Assembly: GCF_001423885.1 (NCBI RefSeq)
Contig: NZ_LMPP01000002.1
Location: 780,355-844,354 of the forward strand
Length of the DNA stretch: 64,000 nucleotides
Reading direction: 5' to 3'
Source: Rathayibacter sp. Leaf185
Lineage (GTDB): Bacteria; Actinomycetota; Actinomycetes; Actinomycetales; Microbacteriaceae
In this document: positions 9,362-18,038 of the stretch, piece by piece
Layout: the number at the start of each line of letters is the position of its first letter
Position numbering within the stretch: position 1 is the stretch's first letter
Made by a program: the position numbers and the translations under genes
The notes under the pieces: generated by a model
The model's database searches: none
What the model was told of the DNA's origin: nothing
What the model saw: the letters and a program-made list of their open reading frames with translations, nothing else

Positions 9362-10229
9362 CCACCAGCGGCGCCTCGGGGTCGGCCGCCCACTCGTTGA
9401 GCGAGCCGTCGTAGACCACGACGTCGTCCCTGCCGAGGAGGCTCAGCGCGAGTGCGTCGGCGGTCGCGGCGACACCGCCGCCGCAGTAGAGCACGATCCG
9501 CTCGGCGCCGAGCACGTCGGCGAAGAGCTCGCGGAGGCGCGCGGTCGGCAGGATCGTGTTCGTCCCGCGGTCGACGAGTCGCGTCGCGGGCACGCTGACC
9601 GAGCCGGGCAGGTGGCCGCGGCGGGGGCGCTGGCCCGCCTCGCCGGTGAACTCCTTCGGCGGCACGGCGCAGACCAGGGCGCCCGACTCCTCACCGTTCA
9701 CGATGCGCTCGACGCCGACCTTGTCGATCCAGAGCGGGCGCTCCTCACGGACTGCGATACCGGCTGTCGGCACGGGCGCGACGTGCCCGGTCTCGATCGG
9801 CCGCGACTCCTGCCGCCACGCGGTGAGACCACCGTCGAGCACGGCGACGGACTCGTGGCCTGCGGCGCGCAGCAGCCACCACAGCCGGGACGCCCACTGC
9901 CCGACGGCCGAGTCGTAGACCACGACGACCGAGTCGTCGGTGACGCCCAGCGCGCCGACCGCGGCGGCGAAGCGCTCGGGGTCGAGGCGGCTGAACGGGT
10001 ACGCGGCCCCGGCGTCCGAGAGGTGCTCGATCAGGTCGGCGAAGACGGCTCCGGGCACGTGGCCCTCGACGAGGTACTGGTCCTCGCCGCTGAGGTAGCG
10101 GTAGCGGCCGTCGAAGCCGGGCACGAAGAGCACGCCGGCGTCGATGACGACGAGGTTCTCGCGCCCCAGCTGGTCGGCCAGCCACTGCGTCGAGACGATC
10201 GGCCGGGTCAGGTAGGGCGAACTGCTCAT
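9348..10229 (-). CDS. Two-domain sulfurtransferase (rhodanese), 293 aa
   Basis: A thiosulfate or 3-mercaptopyruvate sulfurtransferase of tandem rhodanese architecture. Residues about 10-140 form the inactive N-terminal domain (VVVVYDS without a catalytic Cys). Residues 165-290 form the catalytic domain with Cys249 in the loop LYCGGGVAA. The active-site loop CGGGVA resembles the CG[S/T]GVT loop of mercaptopyruvate sulfurtransferases more than the CRxGx[R/T] loop of thiosulfate sulfurtransferases, so MST is favoured. TAGCGT at 10236-10241 is 6 nt before the ATG (leaderless). It is convergent and slightly overlapping with the DUF255 gene. Confidence 0.92.
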   Translation of the reverse strand: MSSSPYLTRPIVSTQWLADQLGRENLVVIDAGVLFVPGFDGRYRYLSGEDQYLVEGHVPGAVFADLIEHLSDAGAAYPFSRLDPERFAAAVGALGVTDDSVVVVYDSAVGQWASRLWWLLRAAGHESVAVLDGGLTAWRQESRPIETGHVAPVPTAGIAVREERPLWIDKVGVERIVNGEESGALVCAVPPKEFTGEAGQRPRRGHLPGSVSVPATRLVDRGTNTILPTARLRELFADVLGAERIVLYCGGGVAATADALALSLLGRDDVVVYDGSLNEWAADPEAPLVVTAA

Positions 10230-10327
10230 GCCCTCACGCTAGGCCGCACCCCCGACACCCGCACCCCGGCACGTAACCCCGCTTCACGTGCCGCCCCACA
10301 TGCCGCCCCGAGACGCCGCGTTCTTCT

Positions 10328-10356
10328 CGAGACACCTCGCATGCGGTGGTGTCTCG
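10328..10356. repeat. Hairpin in the 249-bp gap upstream of the AbiEi-like gene
   Basis: CGAGACACC (10328-10336) pairs with GGTGTCTCG (10348-10356), and the 11-nt loop contains the palindrome CGCATGCG. CTCGAGACACCT recurs just after the following gene (about 11395-11406), so related sequence brackets that gene. The rest of the gap shows only short GAGGTGC-type repeats and no gene. Confidence 0.55.
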
Positions 10357-10478
10357 GCAGCGAGCACGGTGCCTCAGCACCTCGCGGGGACTCTACGAGG
10401 TGCCTCCACAGGCGCACGCCATCCACAGCCTGCTCAGATGAGCTCCACGGGGGTGGCGGCATCGCGCAGGATCGGCGC

Positions 10479-11387
10479 ATGACCGAGCTGCCGCTGTTCT
10501 TCGTCCGTGATCTGCGTGCTCGAGGCGCCTCGACTGTGCTCGCTGACGCGGCGCACCTCGAAGCGATCTGGCGAGGGGTCCGGGCGCCTGCGGCGGCGTG
10601 GGAGCAGGCGGATGAGCGCACTCGGCAGCACGCGCGCGCTCGAGCGGCGGTGGGGTTGAGGCACGGCGTCCTCGTCGGCGAGTCGGCGGCACTCCTGCAC
10701 GGGATCCCCCTGATCGACGGACTCGACTCGCGAGTTCACGTGCTCGCTCGAGCAGGCGTGGGGAGCAGGAGCCGGGACGCCGTCAGGGAGCGCGCGTTCG
10801 CCATCGCGCCGGAGGAGGTGCTGGTGGACGGCGTCGTGGTGTCGTCGATCATCGACACGGTGGTCGATGTGACGCGGTGCTCCGGGTTCCGGCGTGGCGT
10901 GGTCGCGGTGGATCACGTGCTGCACGGCGAAGCGGTCGCTGCTCGCGATCCCGAGGTGATGCGCGACCGCCTGACCGAACGTCTGTCGAGGTTCGGGTCG
11001 GCGCGCGGTGTCCGGAAGGCGAGAGAGGTGATCGCGTTCGCGGACGCGCGGGCCGAATCGCCGCTGGAGTCCGTCAGCAGAGTGGAGATGGCGGTCGCAG
11101 GTCTTCCCGCCCCGCGACTCCAGCATGTCTGGACACTCCCCGGAGGAGGGCGGGCCGTGACCGATTTCGACTGGCCCGAGCACGGCCTCGTCGGAGAAGC
11201 CGACGGACGGGCGAAATACTCCCTCGGGGCATCGGGGGTCACGGAGTCGATCTTCCGCGAGAAGCGCCGCGAGAACGCGCTGCGCCTCCTCGGCCCGCGC
11301 GTGGTCCGGTGGGAGTGGAAGGACGCGATCGCCGGAGCACCCCTGATCTCGCTTCTCCTCGCAGCCGGGCTGCCTCGAGAGCGATGA
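10479..11387 (+). CDS. AbiEi-antitoxin-like protein with a PD-(D/E)XK-like C-terminus, 302 aa
   Basis: This resembles the common actinobacterial proteins annotated as AbiEi-family antitoxin domain / DUF559-like. The N-terminal 70 residues contain an RARAAVGLRHGVLVGESAALLHGIP block typical of the AbiEi-like module. The C-terminal 90 residues contain TDFDWPEHGLVGEADGRAKY followed by ESIFREKRRENALRLLG and RWEWKDAI. The D...ExD...K arrangement fits a Vsr/DUF559 nuclease-like fold. No toxin (AbiEii nucleotidyltransferase) gene lies on either side, so a classical toxin-antitoxin role is doubtful. The start ATG at 10479 has CAGGAT 6 nt upstream. Both the DNA-binding and nuclease readings are inferences from motif shape. 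Confidence 0.75.
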   Translation: MTELPLFFVRDLRARGASTVLADAAHLEAIWRGVRAPAAAWEQADERTRQHARARAAVGLRHGVLVGESAALLHGIPLIDGLDSRVHVLARAGVGSRSRDAVRERAFAIAPEEVLVDGVVVSSIIDTVVDVTRCSGFRRGVVAVDHVLHGEAVAARDPEVMRDRLTERLSRFGSARGVRKAREVIAFADARAESPLESVSRVEMAVAGLPAPRLQHVWTLPGGGRAVTDFDWPEHGLVGEADGRAKYSLGASGVTESIFREKRRENALRLLGPRVVRWEWKDAIAGAPLISLLLAAGLPRER

Positions 11388-11483
11388 CGGGTGCTCGAGA
11401 CACCTGCTTCTTCAGCGAGACGTCCCGGTCATCGTGGCGGCTCGGCGAGACCTGGCCGGTTCGGCGACAGAGTGACCGATCGG

Positions 11484-12863
11484 TCAGCACTCGATGACGT
11501 TGACCGCGAGGCCGCCCTCGCTGGTCTCCTTGTACTTGGAGGACATGTCGATGCCGGTCTGGCGCATCGTCTCGATGACCGTGTCGAGCGAGACGCGGTG
11601 GATGCCGTCGCCGTGCAGGGCGAGGCGCGCGGCGCTCACGGCCGTGGACGCGGCGATCGCGTTGCGCTCGATGCACGGGATCTGCACCAGCCCGCCGACC
11701 GGGTCGCAGGTGAGGCCCAGGTGGTGCTCCATCGCGATCTCGGCGGCGTTCTCGACCTGTCGCGGCGTGCCTCCGAGGACCGCGCAGAGCGCCCCCGCCG
11801 CCATGGCGCACGCCGAACCGACCTCGCCCTGGCAGCCCGCCTCCGCGCCCGAGATCGACGCGTTGGTCTTGCAGAGCGAGCCGATCGCCGTCGCCGTCAG
11901 GAGGAAGCGCCGGATCCCCGCGCGGTCGGCGCCCGGCACGAAGCGGAGGTAGTAGTGCGCGACGGCCGGGATGATGCCGGCCGCTCCGTTCGTCGGAGCC
12001 GTCACGACCCGCCCGCCCGCCGCGTTCTCCTCGTTCACGGCGAGGGCGAACGCGTGCAGCCACTCGACCGAGGTGGCGCGGGCGCGGTCGAGCGGATCGA
12101 CCTCGAACGCCTCGAGCCGCTCGCGCATCAGCGACGCCCGCCGGCGCACCTCGAGCCCGCCGGGAAGCACGCCGTCGGTCTCGAGGCCGTGCTCGACGCA
12201 GGCGGCCATCGCGTCCCAGATGCCGTCGAGGCGGGCGTCGATGTCCTGGTCGGGGTGCAGCGCGCGCTCGTTCGCCGCGGCGATCTCGTCGATGCTCGAG
12301 CGGGTCCGGTCGCACGTCGCGAGCAGGTCGAGGGCCGAGACGAAGGGGTACGGATGCGCGGCCAGCGCCGCGAGGTCGGCGCGCTCTCCCGCTCGGCGGA
12401 TGAAGCCGCCTCCGATCGAGTAGTAGGTCTCCTCCCACGCCGGCAGCGCCTCGTCGCCCAGCCACACGCTGAAGGTGAGCGCGTTCGGGTGCTCGGGCAG
12501 GCGGGTCCGGGGCTCGAAGGCGATGTCGTCGCGGGTCATCGGCAGCCGCCGCTCACCGGCCAGCAGGATCTCGGCGTCCTCGTCGAGTCTCCGCCAGGCT
12601 CCGCGCACGGCGTCGGGGTCGCAGCTCTCGGGAGCGAGTCCGGACAGACCGGCGACGACCGCGTCGGGCGTGCCGTGACCGATCCCGGTCGACCCGAGCG
12701 AGCCGTACAGCGTGCAGCCGACCCGCGTGACCGTGCCGAGCAGCCCCGCCGCGCGGAGGCGCCCGGCCAGCGCCAGCGCCGCGCGCATCGGGCCGACGGT
12801 GTGCGAGCTGGACGGACCGATCCCGACGCTGAACAGGTCGAGGACGGAGACGTAGGCACTCAT
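11484..12863 (-). CDS. sdaA: L-serine ammonia-lyase (iron-sulfur type), 459 aa
   Basis: It converts L-serine to pyruvate and ammonia using a [4Fe-4S] cluster. The beta domain starts with [21 protein letters not shown], and the catalytic domain has [46 protein letters not shown] and [19 protein letters not shown]. Three internal cysteines (GCQGE, TCDPV, PCIER) are the expected cluster ligands. The protein ends in Cys459, as in the Legionella enzyme, where the C-terminal Cys acts as fourth ligand in a tail-in-mouth arrangement. The single-chain type II form of about 455 aa is complete. TAGTCT at 12870-12875 is 6 nt before the ATG (leaderless). Confidence 0.96.
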   Translation of the reverse strand: MSAYVSVLDLFSVGIGPSSSHTVGPMRAALALAGRLRAAGLLGTVTRVGCTLYGSLGSTGIGHGTPDAVVAGLSGLAPESCDPDAVRGAWRRLDEDAEILLAGERRLPMTRDDIAFEPRTRLPEHPNALTFSVWLGDEALPAWEETYYSIGGGFIRRAGERADLAALAAHPYPFVSALDLLATCDRTRSSIDEIAAANERALHPDQDIDARLDGIWDAMAACVEHGLETDGVLPGGLEVRRRASLMRERLEAFEVDPLDRARATSVEWLHAFALAVNEENAAGGRVVTAPTNGAAGIIPAVAHYYLRFVPGADRAGIRRFLLTATAIGSLCKTNASISGAEAGCQGEVGSACAMAAGALCAVLGGTPRQVENAAEIAMEHHLGLTCDPVGGLVQIPCIERNAIAASTAVSAARLALHGDGIHRVSLDTVIETMRQTGIDMSSKYKETSEGGLAVNVIEC

Positions 12864-12948
12864 GTGCCGAGACTACGCCGCGCACGACGGAGGGGGCGGG
12901 CTCCTCGATCAGGCGCCCGCCCCCTCCGCCGAGTGGTCAGAACTCGCA

Positions 12949-13158
12949 GTGCACGTGATCCGAGTGGCCCGCGCCACCCGGGCCGAGGGTGAGCGTCGCC
13001 ACGAGCAGCTGCGGGAGGCGATGGCCGGCATCGAGTACCGCGACACCGGCGAGATCCCGGCGGCCTACAAGCCGATCGACCGGGTGATGGCGGACGCGGC
13101 CGACCTGGTCGAGGTGCGCCGCACCCTCCGGCAGCTCGTCAACGTGAAGGGCGACTGA
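12949..13158 (+). pseudogene. rtcB: Remnant of the C-terminus of RtcB (RNA ligase)
   Basis: The short frame encodes GIEYRDTGEIPAAYKPIDRVMADAADLVEVRRTLRQLVNVKGD at its end. This matches the C-terminal signature of RtcB tRNA/RNA ligases (AYKxIDxVMxxxxDLVEVxxxLRQxxxxKG). RtcB is about 400-480 aa; only 60-70 recognisable residues remain, and all catalytic His/Cys/Asp positions, which lie in the missing part, are absent. Upstream, the frame runs into the start of sdaA on the other strand. No Shine-Dalgarno or promoter is evident. I read it as a deletion relic, though a translated micro-protein cannot be excluded. Confidence 0.65.
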
Positions 13159-13163
13159 CCCCC

Positions 13164-13232
13164 GGCTCGCGGACAGCGGTTCGGCTCGCAGGAATCGAGA
13201 GATCCTGCGAGCCGAACGCGATTCTGCGAGCC
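13164..13232. terminator. Nested hairpin between the rtcB remnant and the CoA-binding gene
   Basis: A perfect 15-bp stem (GTTCGGCTCGCAGGA at 13179-13193 with its complement at 13203-13217) has a 9-nt loop. It is wrapped by an outer pair, GGCTCGCGGA (13164-13173) and TCTGCGAGCC (13223-13232). The unit GGCTCGC appears four times in alternating orientation. It lies at a convergent junction without a T-tract, the usual form of bidirectional terminators or REP-like repeats in high-GC actinobacteria. Confidence 0.7.
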
Positions 13233-13266
13233 GCCGTCGAACGCGGGCGAGCCGGTCGCCCTGCCG

Positions 13267-13842
13267 TCAGCGGATCGTCTTGCGCGCCGTGATCTGCCCG
13301 GTGTCGAAGCCCAGCAGGTGCAGCCCGCCGTGGAACCGCGCGTGCTCGACCTTGATGCAGCGGTCCATGACGACCGTCAGGCCCTTCGACTCCCCGTACT
13401 CGGCCGCCTCCTGGTTCCAGATGCCGAGCTGCACCCAGACCGTCGGCGCGCCGATGGCGACGACGTCGTCGATCACCGAGGGGATGTCGCTCGCCTTGCG
13501 GAACACGTCGACGATGTCGGGGACGACGGGGAGGTCGGCGAGGCTCCTGTAGACCCGCTGCCCGAGGATCTCGGTCGCGTTCGGGTTCACGAAGTACAGC
13601 TCGTAGTCGCTCGACTGCTGCAGGTAGGTCGAGACGAAGTACGACGAGCGCGCGGGGTTGGGCGACGCTCCGACGATCGCGACCGTCTTCGCGCGGCGGA
13701 GGATGTCGAGCCGCTGCTTCGCGTCGGGCCCGACCCAGGTGCGCTGCGACTTCAGCAGCTTCGCCAGCGGCGAGCTCGCGGGCACGGAGCAGCTCAGCCC
13801 GTTGGTCAGCTGGGCGACGACGGTGTCATCGGTCGTGGTCAT
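13267..13842 (-). CDS. CoA-binding domain protein (COG1832), 191 aa
   Basis: A CoA_binding_2 family protein. After a roughly 35-residue leader it has a Rossmann-like nucleotide-binding fold: TVAIVGASPNPARSSY (GASxxPxRxS loop), YFVNPNATEILGQRVYRSLADLP, DIVDVFRK, and a C-terminal MDRCIKVEH element where family members have CxxxE. It is the promoter-distal gene of a tight pair with metY (3 bp between metY stop and this ATG). This pairing with O-acetylhomoserine sulfhydrylase recurs in actinobacteria and suggests a link to sulfur amino-acid or acyl-CoA metabolism. The biochemical role is unknown. Confidence 0.9.
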   Translation of the reverse strand: MTTTDDTVVAQLTNGLSCSVPASSPLAKLLKSQRTWVGPDAKQRLDILRRAKTVAIVGASPNPARSSYFVSTYLQQSSDYELYFVNPNATEILGQRVYRSLADLPVVPDIVDVFRKASDIPSVIDDVVAIGAPTVWVQLGIWNQEAAEYGESKGLTVVMDRCIKVEHARFHGGLHLLGFDTGQITARKTIR

Positions 13843-13845
13843 GGC

Positions 13846-15210
13846 TCAGACCTCCACGGTGGGGGAGTCGATGGTCACCGAGACGTCGTCCGGCAGCTCG
13901 GTCGGCGCGTCGGGGGTGCCGTGCTTCTCGACCGCGCGGGTCAGCGCCTGGTCGAGGTCGTAGATGATGTCGTCCGCGTCCTCGATGCCGACCGAGAGGC
14001 GCACGAGGCCCGGCAGGACGCCGGCGTGCAGGAGCTGCTGCTCGGTGAGCTGCGCGTGCGTGGTCGAGGCCGGGTGGATGATCAGCGTCTTCGCGTCGCC
14101 GATGTTGGCGAGGTGGCTGGCGAGGTCGACCGACTCGATGAAGGTCTGGCCGACGGCACGACCGCCCTTGACGACGAAGCTGAAGACCGAGCCCGGGCCC
14201 TTCGGCAGGTACTTCTGGGCGCGGGCGTGGTGCGGGTGCTCGGGCAGGCCCGCCCAGTAGACCGCCTCGATCCGCTCGTCGGCGTCGAGCCACTCCGCTA
14301 CGCGGCGGGCGTTGTCGACGTGCGCCTGGATCCGGTAGGGCAGCGTCTCGACGCCCTGCGCGAGCAGGAACGCCGAGTGCGGCGCGAGCACGGGGCCGAT
14401 GTCGCGCAGCTGCTCGGCGCGGAGCCGGGTGAGGAAGCCGTACTCGCCGAAGTTCCCGTCCCACGACAGCCCGCCGTAGGACGCGACGGCGTCGTGCAGC
14501 AGGGGGAACTTCTCGTGCGAGTAGTGGAAGCGACCCGACTCGACGACGATGCCGCCGAGGGTCGTGCCGTGCCCGCCGAGGAACTTGGTCGCCGAGTGGA
14601 TGACGATGTCGGCGCCCCACTCGATCGGGCGCACCAGGTAGGGCGTCGCGACGGTCGAGTCGATGATGAGCGGGATGCCCGCGGCGTGCGCGACCGCGGC
14701 CAGGCCCTCGATGTCGGCGATCTCGCCGGAGGGGTTCGCGATGGTCTCGGCGTAGAGCACCTTCGTCTTGTCGGTGATCGCCGCCGCGTAGTCGGCCGGA
14801 TCGCTCGACTGCACGAAAGTCGTGTCGACTCCGAAGCGCCGCAGCGTGACGTCGAGCTGGGTGATCGAGCCGCCGTAGAGGTTGGCCGACGAGACGACGT
14901 GGTCGCCGGCTCCGACGAGCGCCGCGAAGGTGACGAACTGCGCCGACAGGCCGGAGGCGGTCGCGACGGCCCCCAGGCCGCCCTCGAGACTCGCCACCCG
15001 CTCCTCGAACGCCGCGACGGTGGGGTTCGACAGGCGGGAGTAGATGTTGCCGTACTTCTGCAGGGCGAAGCGCGCGGCCGCGTCGGAGGTGTCGTCGAAG
15101 ACGAACGCGCTCGTCTGGTAGATCGGCAGCGCGCGCGCTCCCGTCACCGGGTCGGGGATGTTGCCCGCGTGGATCGCACGCGTCTTGAAGCCGTACTCGC
15201 GATCTGCCAT
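13846..15210 (-). CDS. metY: O-acetylhomoserine sulfhydrylase, 454 aa
   Basis: A PLP enzyme of the Cys/Met metabolism family that makes homocysteine from O-acetyl-L-homoserine and sulfide. The N-terminus FKTRAIHAGNIPDPVTGARALPIYQTSAFVF is typical, and the PLP lysine is Lys209 in IHSATKFLGGHG. The 454-aa length and the long insertion region with HSAFLLAQGVETLPYR distinguish it from MetB-type cystathionine synthases (about 390 aa). TAACGT at 15217-15222 is exactly 6 nt before the ATG (leaderless). This leaves no room for a SAM riboswitch, so control by sulfur status must act at the promoter. It forms an operon with the CoA-binding gene. Confidence 0.95.
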   Translation of the reverse strand: MADREYGFKTRAIHAGNIPDPVTGARALPIYQTSAFVFDDTSDAAARFALQKYGNIYSRLSNPTVAAFEERVASLEGGLGAVATASGLSAQFVTFAALVGAGDHVVSSANLYGGSITQLDVTLRRFGVDTTFVQSSDPADYAAAITDKTKVLYAETIANPSGEIADIEGLAAVAHAAGIPLIIDSTVATPYLVRPIEWGADIVIHSATKFLGGHGTTLGGIVVESGRFHYSHEKFPLLHDAVASYGGLSWDGNFGEYGFLTRLRAEQLRDIGPVLAPHSAFLLAQGVETLPYRIQAHVDNARRVAEWLDADERIEAVYWAGLPEHPHHARAQKYLPKGPGSVFSFVVKGGRAVGQTFIESVDLASHLANIGDAKTLIIHPASTTHAQLTEQQLLHAGVLPGLVRLSVGIEDADDIIYDLDQALTRAVEKHGTPDAPTELPDDVSVTIDSPTVEV

Positions 15211-15271
15211 GCATCGACGTTAGCCGCCGGCACCGACACCGGAGGGCCGCAGGTGTCGCATCCCGTAACAC

Positions 15272-16273
15272 TCAGGCGGAGGCGTGCACCGCCACCAGCG
15301 CCATCGCCGCGATCGCGACCCACGACGCGAACGCGACGACCAGCGCCCGCCACCCCGTCGTGACGAGCGATCGGAGCCGCACGGCGCTCCCGAGAGCGAA
15401 CAGCGCGGCGGCCAGCAGCCAGGTCTGCGCGACGTCGGCGGCGGCGACGACCTCCGGTGCGAGAGGCACGAACGAGCGCACCAGCACCGCGGCGAGGAAC
15501 CCCGCGACGAACAGCGGCACGACGGCCGGCCGGGGTCCGCCTCCGTCGCCCCGGCGCCGCGACACGGCGGCCGCGATCGCGACCATCGGCGCGAGCATCA
15601 CGACCCGCGTCAGCTTCACCACGACCGCGATCGCGAGCGCGGACGCCCCGGCGACCTGCGCCGTCGCGACCACCTGCCCCACGTCGTGGACCGAGGCCCC
15701 GACCCAGTGCCCGAACGCGAGATCCGAGAGACCGAGCGGCTGCTGCAGCGCCGGCAGGATCGCGATCGCGAGGGTCCCGCAGAGGGTCACCAGCGCGACC
15801 GGGACGGCCTGCTCCTCCTCCTTCGCGCGGGTCGCCCCGGCCATCGCCCCGATCGCGGAGGCGCCGCAGATCGAGAAGCCCGCGGCCAGCAGCAGCGGCT
15901 CCTTGCCGGGGAGGCGCAGCGCGCGCCCGAGAGCGTAGGTGATGGCGAAAGTGGCCAGCACGATCGCGACGACCACGAGGATCGCGATTCCGCCGAGCCC
16001 CGCGATGTCGACCAGCGAGAGCTTGAGCCCGAGCAGCACGATCCCCGTGCGCATCAGCGTGCGCGACGAGAACTTCAGCCCCGGAGAGAGCCTCCCGAGC
16101 GCGGGCCGCGCGGCCGGGATCTGCGCGATGACGATCCCGAGCGCCACGGCTGCGGTCAGCATGGGCACGGCGGGGAACGCGGAGTGCACCGCGAACGCGA
16201 TCAGGGCGGCGAGAGCGCAGACGGCGACCCCCGGCGCGAGACGCCGGAGCGTCAGACCCACGACGGCAGCCAC
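15272..16273 (-). CDS. YeiH/UPF0324 putative sulfate exporter, 333 aa
   Basis: A PSE (putative sulfate exporter, Cons_hypoth698) family membrane protein with about ten hydrophobic segments. Family signatures are GIVLLGLKLSL, SICGASAIGAM and HWVGASVHDVGQVVATA. It lies immediately upstream of metY on the same strand, which supports a sulfur-related role, although metY has its own promoter 50 bp away. The GTG at 16273 overlaps the stop of the mannosyltransferase gene by 22 bp; a second GTG at 16261 is an alternative start. The anion actually moved has not been shown for this family in actinobacteria. Confidence 0.85.
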   Translation of the reverse strand: MAAVVGLTLRRLAPGVAVCALAALIAFAVHSAFPAVPMLTAAVALGIVIAQIPAARPALGRLSPGLKFSSRTLMRTGIVLLGLKLSLVDIAGLGGIAILVVVAIVLATFAITYALGRALRLPGKEPLLLAAGFSICGASAIGAMAGATRAKEEEQAVPVALVTLCGTLAIAILPALQQPLGLSDLAFGHWVGASVHDVGQVVATAQVAGASALAIAVVVKLTRVVMLAPMVAIAAAVSRRRGDGGGPRPAVVPLFVAGFLAAVLVRSFVPLAPEVVAAADVAQTWLLAAALFALGSAVRLRSLVTTGWRALVVAFASWVAIAAMALVAVHASA

Positions 16274-17928
16274 ATGTGCGCCTGCCAGAACGCGAACGAC
16301 GTCTGCTGCCCCGTCCAGAGTGGATAGAAGTAGGCCGTGAGCGCCGCCGCCGCCAGCACGAAGACGCCGACGATCACGATCCCTCTGGTGCGCTTGCGGC
16401 GCTCGTCACCCGGGGAGCCGAGCAGGATCCCGGCCGTGAGGGCGAGCGCGAGCATCATGTAGGGCTCGAAGACCACGCAGTAGAACTGGAACACCGTGCG
16501 GTCGAGGTAGAGCATCCACGGCAGGTACCCGGCGACGATGCCCATCAGCACGAAACCCGCGCGCCACTCGCGGTAGCGGGCGAAGCGGTAGAGGAGGTAG
16601 CCGAGCGCGATCACTCCGGCGTACCAGATCAGCGGATTGGCGACCGAGGTGATCGCCTCATCGCAGCGCGCCGCCGTGCAGCCGTCGACGCCGGTCGCCT
16701 GGTCGACGAAGTACATGCTCGTCGGCCGCTGCATCAGCAGCCACGTCAGCGGGCTGGCCTGGTACGGGTGCGTGGCGCGCAGGTTGATCGAGTAGTCGTA
16801 CATCTGCACGTGGTAGTGCCAGAGGCTCTGCGCCCAGTCCGGCACCCACGCGAGCGCGCCCGTCCAGGCGTTGCCCGGCGCCTCCGTCGCCCACTGCCGG
16901 GCCCAGCCGCCGGAGGTGCGCAGCCAGCCGAGCCAGGTCGCGAGGTAGGCGACGAGCGCGATCGGGACGACCAGGAGGAACGTGACTGGACCCTGCTTGA
17001 GGAGCGCTCCGCTCGCCCAGAACGGCACGCCCGCGCGGCGGCGCATCATCGCGTCGACGAGCACCGAGTAGAGGCCGTAGGCCGCGAGGAAGTAGATGCC
17101 CGTCCACTTCACCCCGGCCGCGAGGCCGAAGAAGAGGCCCGCCGTCAGGAGCCACGGACGCCACCACAGCACGGGGCCCCAGCTGGGCAGTGCTCCGGCC
17201 GCGACCTTCTCGGCCAGCCGCAGCTCGGCCCAGCGCCGGTCGAGCAGGACCGCCGCCACTCCGCAGAGGGCCACGAACATCAGGATGCCGTCGAGCAGCG
17301 ACACCCGCGACATCACGATCGCGTGACCGTCGAGCGCGAGGAACGCGCCGGCGAGGGAGGCGATCAGCGTCGAGCGGAAGAGCAGCTTCGCGATGACGAT
17401 GACGAGCGCGACCGCGAGGATGCCGACGATCGCCGTCGAGAGGCGCCAGCCGACGCTGTCGTCCGCGCCCAGCGCTCCCATCCCGAGCCCGATGATCCAC
17501 TTGCCCAGGGGCGGGTGCACCACGAACGACGGTGCGCCGGTGAAGGTGTCCACGGCGCCGGAGATGAACCCGGGATCGGCGTCCTCGGGCCACGCGCCCT
17601 CGAACCCGAGGTTCCAGAGGGTCCAGGCGTCCTTGACGTAGAAGGTCTCGTCGAAGACGAGCGACCGCGGGTGGCCGAGGTTCCAGAGGCGGAGGAACGC
17701 GGCGACCACCACGACGAGCAGGGGCAGCCCGAGGTCGTAGAGACGGCGGCGCGCCGGCGTGGAGACGAGGCGGCCGAAGACGTCGTCGAACCAGGAGCCG
17801 CGCGGCACCTCGGCGCGGGTCCGCGGAGTCGGCACGGTGGTCGCGACGGGATCGAGCGGTTCCGATCGCGTCGACCCGGCGGAGTCCAGAAGGAGGTCGT
17901 CGAAGTCGCGCTGCGGTCGGTCCGTCAC
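16252..17928 (-). CDS. Polyprenyl-phosphate-mannose--protein mannosyltransferase (PMT, GT39), 558 aa
   Basis: A multi-spanning GT-C glycosyltransferase that transfers mannose from polyprenyl-phosphate-mannose to exported proteins. After a soluble 70-residue N-terminus, the first periplasmic loop has the catalytic Asp-Glu pair in RSLVFDETFYVKDAW, followed by the GAPSFVVHPPLGKWIIGLGM block. Nine to eleven hydrophobic segments follow, and the C-terminal PMT_4TMC region carries YLPWMLYLDRTVFQFYCVVFEPY. The length fits the actinobacterial Pmt family (about 520-560). The start is GTG at 17928, with TAGCAT ending 6 nt upstream. It is divergently transcribed from rsmI, as in other actinobacteria. Confidence 0.93.
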   Translation of the reverse strand: MTDRPQRDFDDLLLDSAGSTRSEPLDPVATTVPTPRTRAEVPRGSWFDDVFGRLVSTPARRRLYDLGLPLLVVVVAAFLRLWNLGHPRSLVFDETFYVKDAWTLWNLGFEGAWPEDADPGFISGAVDTFTGAPSFVVHPPLGKWIIGLGMGALGADDSVGWRLSTAIVGILAVALVIVIAKLLFRSTLIASLAGAFLALDGHAIVMSRVSLLDGILMFVALCGVAAVLLDRRWAELRLAEKVAAGALPSWGPVLWWRPWLLTAGLFFGLAAGVKWTGIYFLAAYGLYSVLVDAMMRRRAGVPFWASGALLKQGPVTFLLVVPIALVAYLATWLGWLRTSGGWARQWATEAPGNAWTGALAWVPDWAQSLWHYHVQMYDYSINLRATHPYQASPLTWLLMQRPTSMYFVDQATGVDGCTAARCDEAITSVANPLIWYAGVIALGYLLYRFARYREWRAGFVLMGIVAGYLPWMLYLDRTVFQFYCVVFEPYMMLALALTAGILLGSPGDERRKRTRGIVIVGVFVLAAAALTAYFYPLWTGQQTSFAFWQAHMWLPSWV

Positions 17929-18038
17929 TCGGCCATGCTAACCGGGCGGCGGGGCCCCTCCTCCGCCCGATCGCCCGCATCACGCGGATCGGACGAGATC
18001 GGCCGGACGGAGTTCCTCCCGGCTGGGAGGATGGCCGG

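Noticed and set aside
10230-10478. A toxin partner for the AbiEi-like gene
   Set aside because: No open frame with coding character or nucleotidyltransferase motif is present on either side.
15211-15271. SAM riboswitch before metY
   Set aside because: Only about 60 bp are available and a -10 hexamer ends 6 nt before the ATG.
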